Assembly: GCF_947495995.1 (NCBI RefSeq)
Contig: NZ_CANMAX010000005.1
Location: forward strand, 62,001 to 126,000
Direction of reading: 5' to 3'
Length of the DNA stretch: 64,000 nucleotides
Source of the DNA: an uncultured Tenacibaculum sp.
GTDB taxonomy: Bacteria; Bacteroidota; Bacteroidia; Flavobacteriales; Flavobacteriaceae
A model generated the notes under the pieces. It was not told where the DNA came from and ran no database searches. It worked only from the letters and a program-made list of their open reading frames with translations. Within the stretch, counting starts at the first letter, position 1. Each line of letters starts with the position of its first letter. The position numbers and the translations under genes were made by a program. Positions 35,144-43,840 of the stretch are shown piece by piece.

Positions 35144-36481
35144 ATGAAATCAATTAAACTAATCACTTTAATTGCATGTATAATAGCATTTATATCATGT
35201 AATAATGAAAAAAAGAAAGAAGAAAAGAAGTATACAAAAGTTGTAGACAGTTATGGTTATCCGACCGATTCTGTTACGATCAACAAATGGGTTGCTGATA
35301 ATGATCTTAGGTCTATGTATAAACACAGTTGGGATGTTTGGAAACACCTAACAACGAGTGTAGGTGATAATAAATTAAGATATCAAACATGGTCTAGTCC
35401 AACTCAGATTATTGATAAATTAAATAATCCTTCAAAAAACGAAAAAACAGAAACTCTATTTGAAAAACCACATCAGTTCACGCATCATAATCCAAATTTT
35501 GTTGCTGACGATTTAAGTATTGTTGTTACTGTGGGATATAATAAAGCTTCAGAAAAATATGCTATTGATAATAAAATCTTTTATTTATCTAGCTTGAAAA
35601 AAATGCAAACCGGACCTTATAGTAGGATTCCTGATTTTCCTTCTGATGCTATAAATATTAAACCTGTTTACAAAATCATTACAAAAGATAAAGTAAAAGA
35701 TGATATTTATACGATGTCTGCATGGAATGGACCAAAATCATATGATGATGGTTATCCACAAAGTAAATGGAAGTCTTGTATTCATGTAAATATTAAAGAC
35801 AAAAAAACGAATCCTAGTGGACGTTTAGATTATGCATGTGATAGTATTAATACTAATAATACTTTTTATTTAGATGATTTTATACATTTTAAAATTTCAG
35901 CTAAACAAGCAGCATCTTACAATCAACAAATAAATAATGCTGATGTAAAAGCTAAAGAAGGTGACATTGCCTTATTAGTTGCTATGCATGTTACTACAAA
36001 AGAAATTAAACGTTGGACTTGGCAAACGTATTGGTGGTCTCCAACTCCTTTAAATCCAAGAAACCCTAGTTCTAATGCTATTGCTTCTTCTAAAAATGGA
36101 ATTCAACTTGAAGGTGCTGCTACGCATTATGCTATGGCTGTTGCATATTCAATGATCACACCAAGTCAGCCTTATATTAATGGTAAAAACGAAGGAGATC
36201 CATTAATTGCTTTTAATCCGTATTTAGAAGCTCACTTCGGAAGGTTTGGTTCTGACAGTTATGTTATGAATAATGGAAACAAAATAGACACGAATTTAGG
36301 TGTTGATTCTAATTGTATGTCTTGTCATATTGTGGCTGCGATTAACACTAAAGGCACCACTTTTAACGGACCAAGTTATCAAGGAGATATGTATACAAGT
36401 TATAAAGACTCAGTTTTCACAAATAGATTAATGTTAGATTTTGCATGGTCTATTCAAGGAAATTTACAGAAAAATAAATAA
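35144..36481 (+). CDS. Second single-haem lipoprotein, paralogous to the preceding one
   Basis: 445 residues. The lipoprotein signal ends IAFISC, with a Lys/Glu linker as in its neighbour. The middle has IALLVAMHVTTKEIKRWTWQTYWW, aligned with LLGMHVVGVVYNHPEFIWATFEH of the upstream protein. A haem motif C391-M-S-C394-H395 precedes a short tail. The two genes probably arose by old duplication and may form a pair at the outer membrane. Function unknown. It is separated from its neighbours by terminator hairpins, so it is not a simple operon. Confidence 0.75.
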   Translation: MKSIKLITLIACIIAFISCNNEKKKEEKKYTKVVDSYGYPTDSVTINKWVADNDLRSMYKHSWDVWKHLTTSVGDNKLRYQTWSSPTQIIDKLNNPSKNEKTETLFEKPHQFTHHNPNFVADDLSIVVTVGYNKASEKYAIDNKIFYLSSLKKMQTGPYSRIPDFPSDAINIKPVYKIITKDKVKDDIYTMSAWNGPKSYDDGYPQSKWKSCIHVNIKDKKTNPSGRLDYACDSINTNNTFYLDDFIHFKISAKQAASYNQQINNADVKAKEGDIALLVAMHVTTKEIKRWTWQTYWWSPTPLNPRNPSSNAIASSKNGIQLEGAATHYAMAVAYSMITPSQPYINGKNEGDPLIAFNPYLEAHFGRFGSDSYVMNNGNKIDTNLGVDSNCMSCHIVAAINTKGTTFNGPSYQGDMYTSYKDSVFTNRLMLDFAWSIQGNLQKNK

Positions 36482-36500
36482 CAGCTACACTACTTTAATA

Positions 36501-36531
36501 AAAAAGCCTTGTTGAAAAACAAGGTTTTTTT
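36501..36531 (+). terminator. Terminator after the second haem lipoprotein gene
   Basis: AAGCCTTGTT and AACAAGGTTT pair around a GAAA-type loop and are followed by seven T. The stem repeats the CCTTGTT of the hairpin at 34981. Confidence 0.85.
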
Positions 36532-36673
36532 AGTTTAACTTTTACCTAACCTAATGATATAAAACCCTTTACTTGTTCCAATTTTCACTTATCTCATTCC
36601 ATTTTTTCCATCTCCCTAGAAATTGTAAGGTAAATTTAATTCACAAAAAATACTCATTATTAAAACTTTTATT

Positions 36674-38029
36674 ATGAAAACTGACACTACAATTTCAAAG
36701 TATGCATTAGCGTATTCAAATTATTATGATTTATTGAATAATACATTATTAGCTGATGCACCTAATTACTGGCAAGCTGGTTGTATTTTTGATACCGTTT
36801 TAGACTTTCTAGCACTTTCTATTACTAGCCCTTTAGATGATAATGAAGATGTTACTATCTCAAAAGCAGAAGCTCAAAAAGCTGTACATGATGTTTTAAA
36901 AAAATACAACTGTGATATTATTTTTAATCAAAATAAAACACAACATGTACCTGCCAACGTTTATTATAATGGGACAAGTGAAATACCAGGAATAGCTCAG
37001 TGTGCAAATTGGTATGACGATGCGGGTTGGTGGGGAATTGCCTGTGCTAAAGTTTATGACCCTTCTTATAAAGAATTATTTACTTCTGAAACTAAAGCTA
37101 AAGCTGAAAAAATTGCTAAAGCTTGTTGGACTGCTATGGAAACTGGTACATATACACAATATGGAGGAGCTCCAAATGTATATCAAACAGCAATAAATCA
37201 AAACAGTCCTTATGTTGATCAAGCAGCTCCTAGATATCAAGGCGGTGTTTGGCAATCAAATTTTGGTGATCCTCTGACGGCTAGTCTTGGACCTTTTCAA
37301 AATAGCGTTGTAAACGGATTATGGTTCACTTTATCTACCAGATTATACAAAATGTCTGGAGATTTTGAATTACAAAAGCGTATTTCTCCATATATTGAAT
37401 CTTTTTCTTCTTTCTTTAAACAATGGATGGCTGATTCTGAATACAGTATTTTATTTAAAACGGGAGAACAATCAGGTTTAATTAGAGAACGATATCCAGC
37501 ATATAACAACAGTGTAATACAACATGGTGGGAATATTTTAGTAAACCCAAGTTCTTGGTTTGAAGCAAACACATGTTGGGCTGGAGATCAAGGTTTGTAT
37601 TTAGGAGGATTCTATGAGTATTCAACAATAATGCTATCTGAACAAAGTTTCGCTAATGAAGCAATGAATCTAATTTTAGGTGGTATTCCTAATATGACTA
37701 CTACAAATCCAATTACTCCTATACAAGGAAATGTTATCGCTCCTTGGTTTCCTTATACATCTGATAACGGACTTAAAGTAACTGACTCTTCTGATTATGC
37801 TTCAGGATCTGGTATTTGTATGCGTTATTTATTATATGGATATTTAAAAGGAGGAAACCCAATTTCTGAAAGACTTTCTCAAACCAATGATCCTTTATGT
37901 GAACTTATTCATGCTTCAGCAGAAGCATGTGTAAATAATACTTATCCTCAGTTTGGTAACACATCATTTGATCAATTCAATAGCCTTTCTATTTTAATGC
38001 TTTCTTTAGTTTTAAAAATAAAACAATAG
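36674..38029 (+). CDS. GH76-like (alpha/alpha)6-barrel protein, no signal peptide
   Basis: 451 residues of mostly helical sequence with many Trp. The segment ANWYDDAGWWGIACAKVYD, with adjacent acids D115-D116, resembles the catalytic DD motif of GH76 alpha-1,6-mannanases. WFTLSTRLYKMSGD and CWAGDQGLYLGGFYEY match the pattern of barrel helices ending in QG/DQG. There is no signal peptide, unusual for GH76. The two upstream haem lipoprotein genes share its strand and terminator sequence. It might be a glycan enzyme or a non-catalytic relative, and family-level confidence is moderate. Confidence 0.6.
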   Translation: MKTDTTISKYALAYSNYYDLLNNTLLADAPNYWQAGCIFDTVLDFLALSITSPLDDNEDVTISKAEAQKAVHDVLKKYNCDIIFNQNKTQHVPANVYYNGTSEIPGIAQCANWYDDAGWWGIACAKVYDPSYKELFTSETKAKAEKIAKACWTAMETGTYTQYGGAPNVYQTAINQNSPYVDQAAPRYQGGVWQSNFGDPLTASLGPFQNSVVNGLWFTLSTRLYKMSGDFELQKRISPYIESFSSFFKQWMADSEYSILFKTGEQSGLIRERYPAYNNSVIQHGGNILVNPSSWFEANTCWAGDQGLYLGGFYEYSTIMLSEQSFANEAMNLILGGIPNMTTTNPITPIQGNVIAPWFPYTSDNGLKVTDSSDYASGSGICMRYLLYGYLKGGNPISERLSQTNDPLCELIHASAEACVNNTYPQFGNTSFDQFNSLSILMLSLVLKIKQ

Positions 38030-38035
38030 TCAAAT

Positions 38036-38066
38036 AAAAAAGCCTTGTTTTTCAACAAGGCTTTTA
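38036..38066. terminator. Terminator between the GH76-like gene and serA
   Basis: AAAAGCCTTGTT and AACAAGGCTTTT form a 12-bp perfect stem around TTTC. A- and T-runs on both sides suit both convergent genes. Confidence 0.9.
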
Positions 38067-38094
38067 TTTTATATTTAACTTTTTGAATTATATC

Positions 38095-39978
38095 TTAATA
38101 TAATACTCTAAAACGTAATGTACCTTCTACGTTTTTTAACTCTTGAATTACTTCTTGATTATAATCTTTATCAACATCAGTAATTACGTAACCTACTTTA
38201 GGATCTGTAGATAAATACTGACCTAAGATATTTAATCCATATTCAGCAACTACTTTGTTAATATTTGCCATTACTCCAGAAACGTTTTCATGCATGTGTA
38301 AAAAACGATGTGCATTTTGTTGTTTTGGTAAACGAATATTTGGGAAGTTAACTGCATCAACAGTATTTCCAGAGTTGATATAAGCCATTATTTTCCCTGG
38401 AACAAAATCTGCAATATCCCTTTGAGCTTCCTCTGTACTTCCTCCTACGTGAGGTGTTAATATTACATTCGGTAAACCTTTTAACTCAGTTAAGAAATCT
38501 CCATTCTTTCTAGGTTCTTCTGGATAAACATCAACAGCTGCTCCAGCTAATTTTCCAGATTTTAACGCTTCAGTTAGTGCTGGAATATCAACTACAAAAC
38601 CTCTTGATAAATTCACTAAATGCGCTCCATCTTTCATTTGAGAAATTTCTTTTGCTCCGATATAATTTCGGTTTAAAGAATTATCGTCAACGTGAAGTGT
38701 AACTACATCAGAAACAGCTAGTAAATCAGCTAAAGAATTCATTTTTGTTGCATTTCCTAAAGCTAATTTATCTTCAACATCATAATAATATACATCCATT
38801 CCTAAAGCTTCAGCTAAAACAGATAATTGTTTTCCTATATTTCCATAACCAACAATTCCTAATTTTTTACCTCTAACTTCTCTAGAACCTTGTGCTGTTT
38901 TATTCCATTGACCGTTGTGAATTTCTGTACTTCTTTGAAAAACACTACGCATTAGCATAATTATTTCTCCAATTGCTAATTCTACAACAGATCGTGTATT
39001 ACTGTATGGTGCATTAAAAACTACAATTCCGTTTTCTTTACATGCTTCTAAATCAATTTGCTTAGTTCCGATACAGAAAGCTCCAACTGCTAATAGTCTT
39101 GGTGCATTTTCAATCACTTTTTTTGTGATCTGAGTTTTGGAACGAATACCAATTACATGTACATCTTGTAATTTTTCAATAAGTTCTTCTTCTGATAAAC
39201 TTCTTCCTACAGTTTCAACTGTAAATCCATCATTGGTAAACTTTTCATACGCATCTGCATGTATGTTCTCTAATAGTAACATTTTGATGCGATTTTTTGG
39301 ATATGATATATTTCTTGGCAAATCGTTTATAAATAAAAATTCGTCTAAATTTGGTGTTATATAATCAGCATTTTTAATTGTTTTTTCTCGCTGAACATTT
39401 TCTGTATATGCAAAAAACTTGTCTGCAACTCCTGCTTCTCTAGTAATATAGTCGCTATAACCATCACCTATTACTTGAATTTCGCCATCGAGTTGTAAAT
39501 TTTGTAAACAAGCTATTTTTCCATCATGTACCGAAAGTACATTATTTCTATCAAAACCTATAATTTCTCCTACTTCACTAAACTCAAAAGTATTTGCAAA
39601 AACTCTTTCTGCTGGAATATTATACTCAGCTACAATAGGAATGATAAACTCTTTAAATCCTGCTGAAATTACATAAATGTTTTCTGAATAAGATTCAAAG
39701 AATTCTTTATTTCTTTCAATTGAACTGGAGACTCTTTTCTTTAATTCTTGAATTAACAAGTCTAAATCGGATCGTTTTGCATTAAGCAATTTTATTCTTC
39801 GTTCTAACGACTGGGTAAACGAGATTTCCCCATCAATCCCAAGGTTTGTAATTTTGATAATCTCGTTGATTATCTCTTCTTTTTTTGGATTGTTTGCTAA
39901 AGTTATTTCAGCCAAAACATCCAACGCTTCTACTTTAGTAAGCGTACTGTCGAAATCGAATATATAATATTTACTCAT
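38095..39978 (-). CDS. serA: Fused phosphoserine phosphatase-like HAD and D-3-phosphoglycerate dehydrogenase
   Basis: 627 residues. Residues 1 to about 215 form a SerB-like HAD domain with nucleophile D8 and D10 in FDFDSTLT, ISAG (motif II), a Lys in DGKIACLQ (III) and VIGDGYSDYITREAG (IV), so all catalytic motifs are present. About 228-550 is a 3-phosphoglycerate dehydrogenase with LGIVGYGNIGKQL, RSKT, and the catalytic His in LTPHVGGST. About 555-627 is an ACT domain (NVSGVMANINKVVAEYGLNI), probably for serine feedback. The chain would catalyse the first and third steps of serine synthesis; the aminotransferase for step two is not in the window. Such fusions are known in Bacteroidota. Confidence 0.93.
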   Translation of the reverse strand: MSKYYIFDFDSTLTKVEALDVLAEITLANNPKKEEIINEIIKITNLGIDGEISFTQSLERRIKLLNAKRSDLDLLIQELKKRVSSSIERNKEFFESYSENIYVISAGFKEFIIPIVAEYNIPAERVFANTFEFSEVGEIIGFDRNNVLSVHDGKIACLQNLQLDGEIQVIGDGYSDYITREAGVADKFFAYTENVQREKTIKNADYITPNLDEFLFINDLPRNISYPKNRIKMLLLENIHADAYEKFTNDGFTVETVGRSLSEEELIEKLQDVHVIGIRSKTQITKKVIENAPRLLAVGAFCIGTKQIDLEACKENGIVVFNAPYSNTRSVVELAIGEIIMLMRSVFQRSTEIHNGQWNKTAQGSREVRGKKLGIVGYGNIGKQLSVLAEALGMDVYYYDVEDKLALGNATKMNSLADLLAVSDVVTLHVDDNSLNRNYIGAKEISQMKDGAHLVNLSRGFVVDIPALTEALKSGKLAGAAVDVYPEEPRKNGDFLTELKGLPNVILTPHVGGSTEEAQRDIADFVPGKIMAYINSGNTVDAVNFPNIRLPKQQNAHRFLHMHENVSGVMANINKVVAEYGLNILGQYLSTDPKVGYVITDVDKDYNQEVIQELKNVEGTLRFRVLY

Positions 39979-40116
39979 GGCATTAAATTGTCCATTAAAC
40001 CCGAAAATTACAATCTATTTAGTAGACATAAAACACAAACATTAAGAAATCTTCTATTTTTATCAGTCTGATAATAAAACCTATATATTTTATGAATATG
40101 TTAAAAATACACACAA

Positions 40117-40149
40117 TAAAAAAAGATAGATTAACAATAATCTATCTTT
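40117..40149 (-). terminator. Terminator of the collagen-like lipoprotein gene
   Basis: AAAGATAGATT and AATCTATCTTT form an 11-bp perfect stem. The A-run on the + strand side gives a U-tract on the - strand transcript. Confidence 0.85.
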
Positions 40150-40205
40150 AAAATCTATACTTAGATTTTTATAACCAAATTTACATTATTTCAATGTTTT
40201 ACGTT

Positions 40206-40754
40206 TTAATCTTCTATTTTAAAACGTTTTACTGCTTCTTCATAAGAAAGTTTACTAAGATCTTCTCTAGATGAAGTTGCTGGGTTTCCTTCTATGATAA
40301 AATAACGAACTTTAGTAATATCTGCATTTAACGAACCTGTTGAACTCAAAGCATAAATGGTTATTTTATTTAACTCATATGTAAAAGTAATTACTTCATC
40401 ATTTCCATTATCAAACGGAAAGTTATACGTCATAGGATACCAAATCTCATCACCAAACAACTGAAAATAAATCAAAATCAACGAGCTACTAAAAACATCT
40501 TGAGTTAAATCCATATCATCTATTTCAAAAAAATTTGCTTCTTGCCCTAAATAACTTCCTTCGGTCCAAACAACATTATCTACGGTTTTTACCAATACAT
40601 TTGCATTACCATCTGCTCCCGGTAAACCTTGTTCTCCTTGTGGACCTTGCGCTCCGTCTATTCCATCCATACCATCTTCTGAATTACAAGAAAAACTGAA
40701 TGATAATACAAATGCTACTAATAAGTACGTGAATTTAAATTTTACTCTTTTCAT
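40206..40754 (-). CDS. Lipoprotein with short collagen-like Gly-x-y stretch
   Basis: 182 residues. The lipoprotein signal ends SFSFSC. Directly after it come about eight Gly-x-y triplets (GMDGIDGAQGPQGEQGLPG and on), then a beta-rich C-terminal domain of about 130 residues (NVVWTEGSYLGQEANFFEID). Very similar collagen-stub lipoproteins are common in Flavobacteriia, mostly without known function. The triplets are too few for a long triple helix but could trimerise the domain at the surface. An 8-bp inverted repeat (GTTTCATT/AATGAAAC, 40785-40805) lies in its leader. Confidence 0.85.
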   Translation of the reverse strand: MKRVKFKFTYLLVAFVLSFSFSCNSEDGMDGIDGAQGPQGEQGLPGADGNANVLVKTVDNVVWTEGSYLGQEANFFEIDDMDLTQDVFSSSLILIYFQLFGDEIWYPMTYNFPFDNGNDEVITFTYELNKITIYALSSTGSLNADITKVRYFIIEGNPATSSREDLSKLSYEEAVKRFKIED

Positions 40755-40875
40755 GATTTTATATAATTATTGTTTATTTACATGGTTTCATTCTTTTAAT
40801 GAAACTATCTTGAAAAGGTTAACATTCTGTCTTAAAAATATTTTTATTTCGTTTCTAAATATAAAAAAAGCGCAA

Positions 40876-40915
40876 TAAAAAAGCCAACAAGTATCAACTT
40901 ATTGGCCTTTTCATT
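40876..40915 (-). terminator. Terminator of the small exported protein gene
   Basis: GCCAACAAGT and ACTTATTGGC pair with one mismatch around ATCA. The A-run before the stem on the + strand gives the U-tract for the gene ending at 40931. Confidence 0.8.
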
Positions 40916-40930
40916 AAATTCTATTAGATC

Positions 40931-41290
40931 CTAAGAATTTTTGTTCTTCGGTTTTAATTCCTTTAATCCTGTAATTATAAGTACAGTTTCTCCTTCTTTT
41001 TCTTTAGAAACATAGGCAACTTCGAATGTTTTGCCTTTATAAGCATCCGATTTAAGGTCAAATAACTCTAATACTTCATCTGACACTTTATTAAAAATCA
41101 TAGCTGTATCATCTTTCAGTAAAAACTTAAATCCTTCATCAGAATGTCCTTCAAAAGTTGCTACAAGATATTGTTCTTCTTGCTCTAAAGTAATTTCTTC
41201 TGATTGTTTTTCGAATGCATTTACTGTTCCGTAAATTCCTGCACATAAGAATAGCATTACAAAAGCTATCTTTTTAAAATAGTTACTCAT
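40931..41290 (-). CDS. Small exported hypothetical protein
   Basis: 119 residues with a Sec signal peptide (KIAFVMLFLCAGIYGTVNA, about 6-25) and an acidic mature part of about 93 residues predicted as mainly beta strands (YLVATFEGHSDEGFKFLL, TFEVAYVSKEKEGETVLIITGL). Family not recognised. It could be a small periplasmic OB-like domain. It has its own terminator and stands alone. Confidence 0.7.
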   Translation of the reverse strand: MSNYFKKIAFVMLFLCAGIYGTVNAFEKQSEEITLEQEEQYLVATFEGHSDEGFKFLLKDDTAMIFNKVSDEVLELFDLKSDAYKGKTFEVAYVSKEKEGETVLIITGLKELKPKNKNS

Positions 41291-41502
41291 TTTTGATTGT
41301 TTTAAAAAATTAAACTTATTGATTGATTTGTAGCCTATTGAATTAACTGCGCAGAAAACTTATAATCTACATAATTGAAAACCCAAAACAACTATTTTTA
41401 TTTTCTGATAATCAATATTTTAACTTTATTTAATAAAACATCTTTCTATTTTAGAACTTTTAACGCTAATTAAGATTCTTTTAAAAAATGAAAAGAATAC
41501 AT

Positions 41503-41532
41503 TTAAAAAAAGCTCACCGGAAAGGTGAGCTT
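41503..41532 (-). terminator. Terminator of ettA
   Basis: AAGCTCACC and GGTGAGCTT form a 9-bp GC-rich stem around GGAAA. An A-run precedes it on the + strand, giving the U-tract on the ettA transcript. Confidence 0.9.
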
Positions 41533-41538
41533 CAGAAA

Positions 41539-43230
41539 TTATCTAATTAATTTTTTATACTTAATTCGTTTCGGCATAATATCTCCACCTAATCGTTTCT
41601 TTTTATTTTCTTCATATTCAGAGAACGATCCTTCGAAGAAATATACTTGAGAATCACCTTCAAAAGCAAGAATATGTGTACATATTCTATCTAAGAACCA
41701 ACGGTCGTGAGAAATTACTACTGCACATCCTGCAAAGTTTTCTAATCCTTCTTCTAAAGCTCGAAGTGTATTTACATCTAAATCATTGGTAGGCTCATCT
41801 AATAATAGTACGTTACCTTCCTCTTTAAGTGTCATGGCTAAATGTAAACGGTTACGCTCACCACCAGACAATGTATCTACCTTCTTGTTTTGCTCACTTC
41901 CAGAAAAATTAAATCGACTTAAGTAAGCACGTGAATTCACTTGCTTTCCTCCCATCATTACTAAATCTTGACCATCTGAAAAGTTCTCCCAGATAGATTT
42001 ATTCGGATCAATATTCGCATGATTTTGGTCTACATAAGCAATCTTAGCAGTTTCTCCAACAGCAAAAGTTCCAGCATCTGGATTCTCTTCTCCCATAATC
42101 ATTCTAAAAATTGTTGTTTTACCAGCACCGTTTGGTCCAATAATTCCAACAATTCCTGCTTGAGGTAAACTAAACTCTAGGTTTTCATATAATAACTTTT
42201 CACCAAAAGCTTTAGAAACTCCAGCAGCATCAATTACATTATTTCCTAAACGTGGACCATTAGGAATGTAAATTTCAAGCTTTTCTTCTGTTTGTTTCTG
42301 ATCTTGGTTCATTAACTTATCATAGTTCTTCAAACGAGCTTTTGATTTTGCTTGACGTCCTTTTGGAGCCATACGAACCCATTCTAACTCTCGTTCTAAA
42401 GTTTTCTGACGTTTAGAAGCTGTTTTACTTTCTTGATCTAAACGCTTAGCTTTTTGATCTAACCAAGAAGAATAGTTTCCTTTCCAAGGAATACCTTCAC
42501 CTCTATCTAATTCTAAAATCCAACCCGCTACATTATCTAAGAAATAACGGTCGTGGGTTACTGCAATTACAGTTCCTTTATATTGTGCTAAATGATGCTC
42601 TAACCAATGTACAGATTCTGCATCTAAGTGGTTGGTAGGCTCATCTAGTAATAAAATCTCTGGTTCTTGTAATAATAATCTACATAACGCAACTCTTCTT
42701 CGTTCTCCTCCAGATAAAACACCAATCTTTTTATCAGGATCTGGAGTACGTAATGCATCCATTGCGATTTCTAATTTTGTATCTAATTCCCAAGCATTAG
42801 TTGCATCTATTTTATCTTGAAGCTCAGCTTGGCGATCCATAAGTTTTTGCATCTTATCAGGATCAGAATATACTTCTTCTAAACCAAACATGTCGTTGAT
42901 TTTGTTGTATTCATCTAATACTTCAACAACTTCGGCAACACCTTCTTTTACAATTTCTAAAACTGTTTTATCCTCGTCTAACTGAGGTTCTTGTTCTAGA
43001 TATCCAACTTTATATCCTGGAGAAAAAACTACATCTCCTTGATAATTCTTTTCAACTCCTGCAATAATTTTAAGTAAGGTCGATTTACCCGAACCATTTA
43101 AACCTAAAATTCCAATTTTAGCTCCATAAAAGAAACTAAGGTATATATCTTTTAAAACTTGTTTTCCAGTAGATTGATAGGTTTTAGAAACCTTATTCAT
43201 GGAAAAAATGACTTTCTTATCGTCTGACAT
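41539..43230 (-). CDS. ettA: Energy-dependent translational throttle protein EttA (ABC-F ATPase)
   Basis: 563 residues with two ABC domains and no membrane helix. Domain 1 has GLNGSGKSTLL and LSGGERRRVALCRLLL; domain 2 has GPNGAGKTTIF and LSGGERNRLHLAMTLK, each followed by LLLDEPTN.L. The linker between them (about 250-320) has the basic RMAPKGRQAKSKARLKNYDKL of EttA, which reaches into the ribosomal E site. It gates entry into elongation according to ADP/ATP. The small membrane protein gene 72 bases upstream is a constant neighbour in flavobacteria. Confidence 0.97.
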   Translation of the reverse strand: MSDDKKVIFSMNKVSKTYQSTGKQVLKDIYLSFFYGAKIGILGLNGSGKSTLLKIIAGVEKNYQGDVVFSPGYKVGYLEQEPQLDEDKTVLEIVKEGVAEVVEVLDEYNKINDMFGLEEVYSDPDKMQKLMDRQAELQDKIDATNAWELDTKLEIAMDALRTPDPDKKIGVLSGGERRRVALCRLLLQEPEILLLDEPTNHLDAESVHWLEHHLAQYKGTVIAVTHDRYFLDNVAGWILELDRGEGIPWKGNYSSWLDQKAKRLDQESKTASKRQKTLERELEWVRMAPKGRQAKSKARLKNYDKLMNQDQKQTEEKLEIYIPNGPRLGNNVIDAAGVSKAFGEKLLYENLEFSLPQAGIVGIIGPNGAGKTTIFRMIMGEENPDAGTFAVGETAKIAYVDQNHANIDPNKSIWENFSDGQDLVMMGGKQVNSRAYLSRFNFSGSEQNKKVDTLSGGERNRLHLAMTLKEEGNVLLLDEPTNDLDVNTLRALEEGLENFAGCAVVISHDRWFLDRICTHILAFEGDSQVYFFEGSFSEYEENKKKRLGGDIMPKRIKYKKLIR

Positions 43231-43302
43231 TTATGTAGTTATTAATTTGGTTTGTTAAATTTAATTGTACGATTACAATTTAAGGAAAAGTAATTGTATT
43301 TC

Positions 43303-43485
43303 TTATACTCTACCTTTTAAAGCGTTAAATACCCATGCAATAGAAAAAAAGCCTAATCCTACTGCTCCAAATCCATAGCCTGCAATTTCATCGTATTTGA
43401 AAACTGCTAAAGCTACCAAAAGCATTCCCATAATAACCATAATTAAAGTTGCATAAGCTAATACTGTGTTTTTATTCATTGCCAT
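43303..43485 (-). CDS. CAL67264-type small membrane protein
   Basis: 60 residues, two transmembrane helices (about 8-29 and 35-56) and the conserved ending FFSIAWVFNALKGRV. It matches the small flavobacterial membrane protein family that I recall being annotated as CAL67264, found beside ettA. Function unknown. A start two codons later (MNKNTV) is possible. Its 5' region contains an unusual GC-richer structured segment (43504-43559). Confidence 0.85.
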   Translation of the reverse strand: MAMNKNTVLAYATLIMVIMGMLLVALAVFKYDEIAGYGFGAVGLGFFSIAWVFNALKGRV

Positions 43486-43840
43486 AATCTAAATTTTGGG
43501 CGCCTCCACTAGCGTGGTTCGTTGTAAGTCAATCGTACTCTTGAGTGGAGTTCTTACAAATGTCTTACTTCTATGCGCTTGATGAGCTACAAATATCGAG
43601 AAATATTTGAATTATCAGTAAGAATATTAGATTCTATACCTGTTTTTTTTATCAAATCGTTATATAATTTCATCATATTTAGCTTGTAATTAGATTTATA
43701 TAGATAATTACACCATTTTTTAAACTTATAATAACAACACGAAAAGGTGCTTAAATTGCATCGTTTTAACTTTAACATAAGTTTTTCATCTTCTAGATAA
43801 AATGATTGTAACTTAATTCAAAAGAAATAGTCTTTTAAAT
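43486..43840. other. 355-bp intergenic region with interlocked inverted repeats
   Basis: No credible gene. Near the left end, CTCCACT (43504-43510) can pair with AGTGGAG (43544-43550), and TTGTAAG (43522-43528) with CTTACAA (43553-43559). The two stems interlock in pseudoknot order. CCAC...GTGG (43506-43517) is an alternative small hairpin. The segment is GC-richer than its surroundings and, on the - strand, forms the leader of the small membrane protein. GACATTTG (- strand, 43557-43564) is a near-match -7 box. The rest (43600-43840) is AT-rich with nothing clear. Confidence 0.5.

Noticed and set aside
43587..43778. 63-residue - strand frame rich in Cys, Tyr and Lys in the gene-free region
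   Set aside because: No promoter, family pattern or ribosome site. The composition fits translated AT-rich noise.
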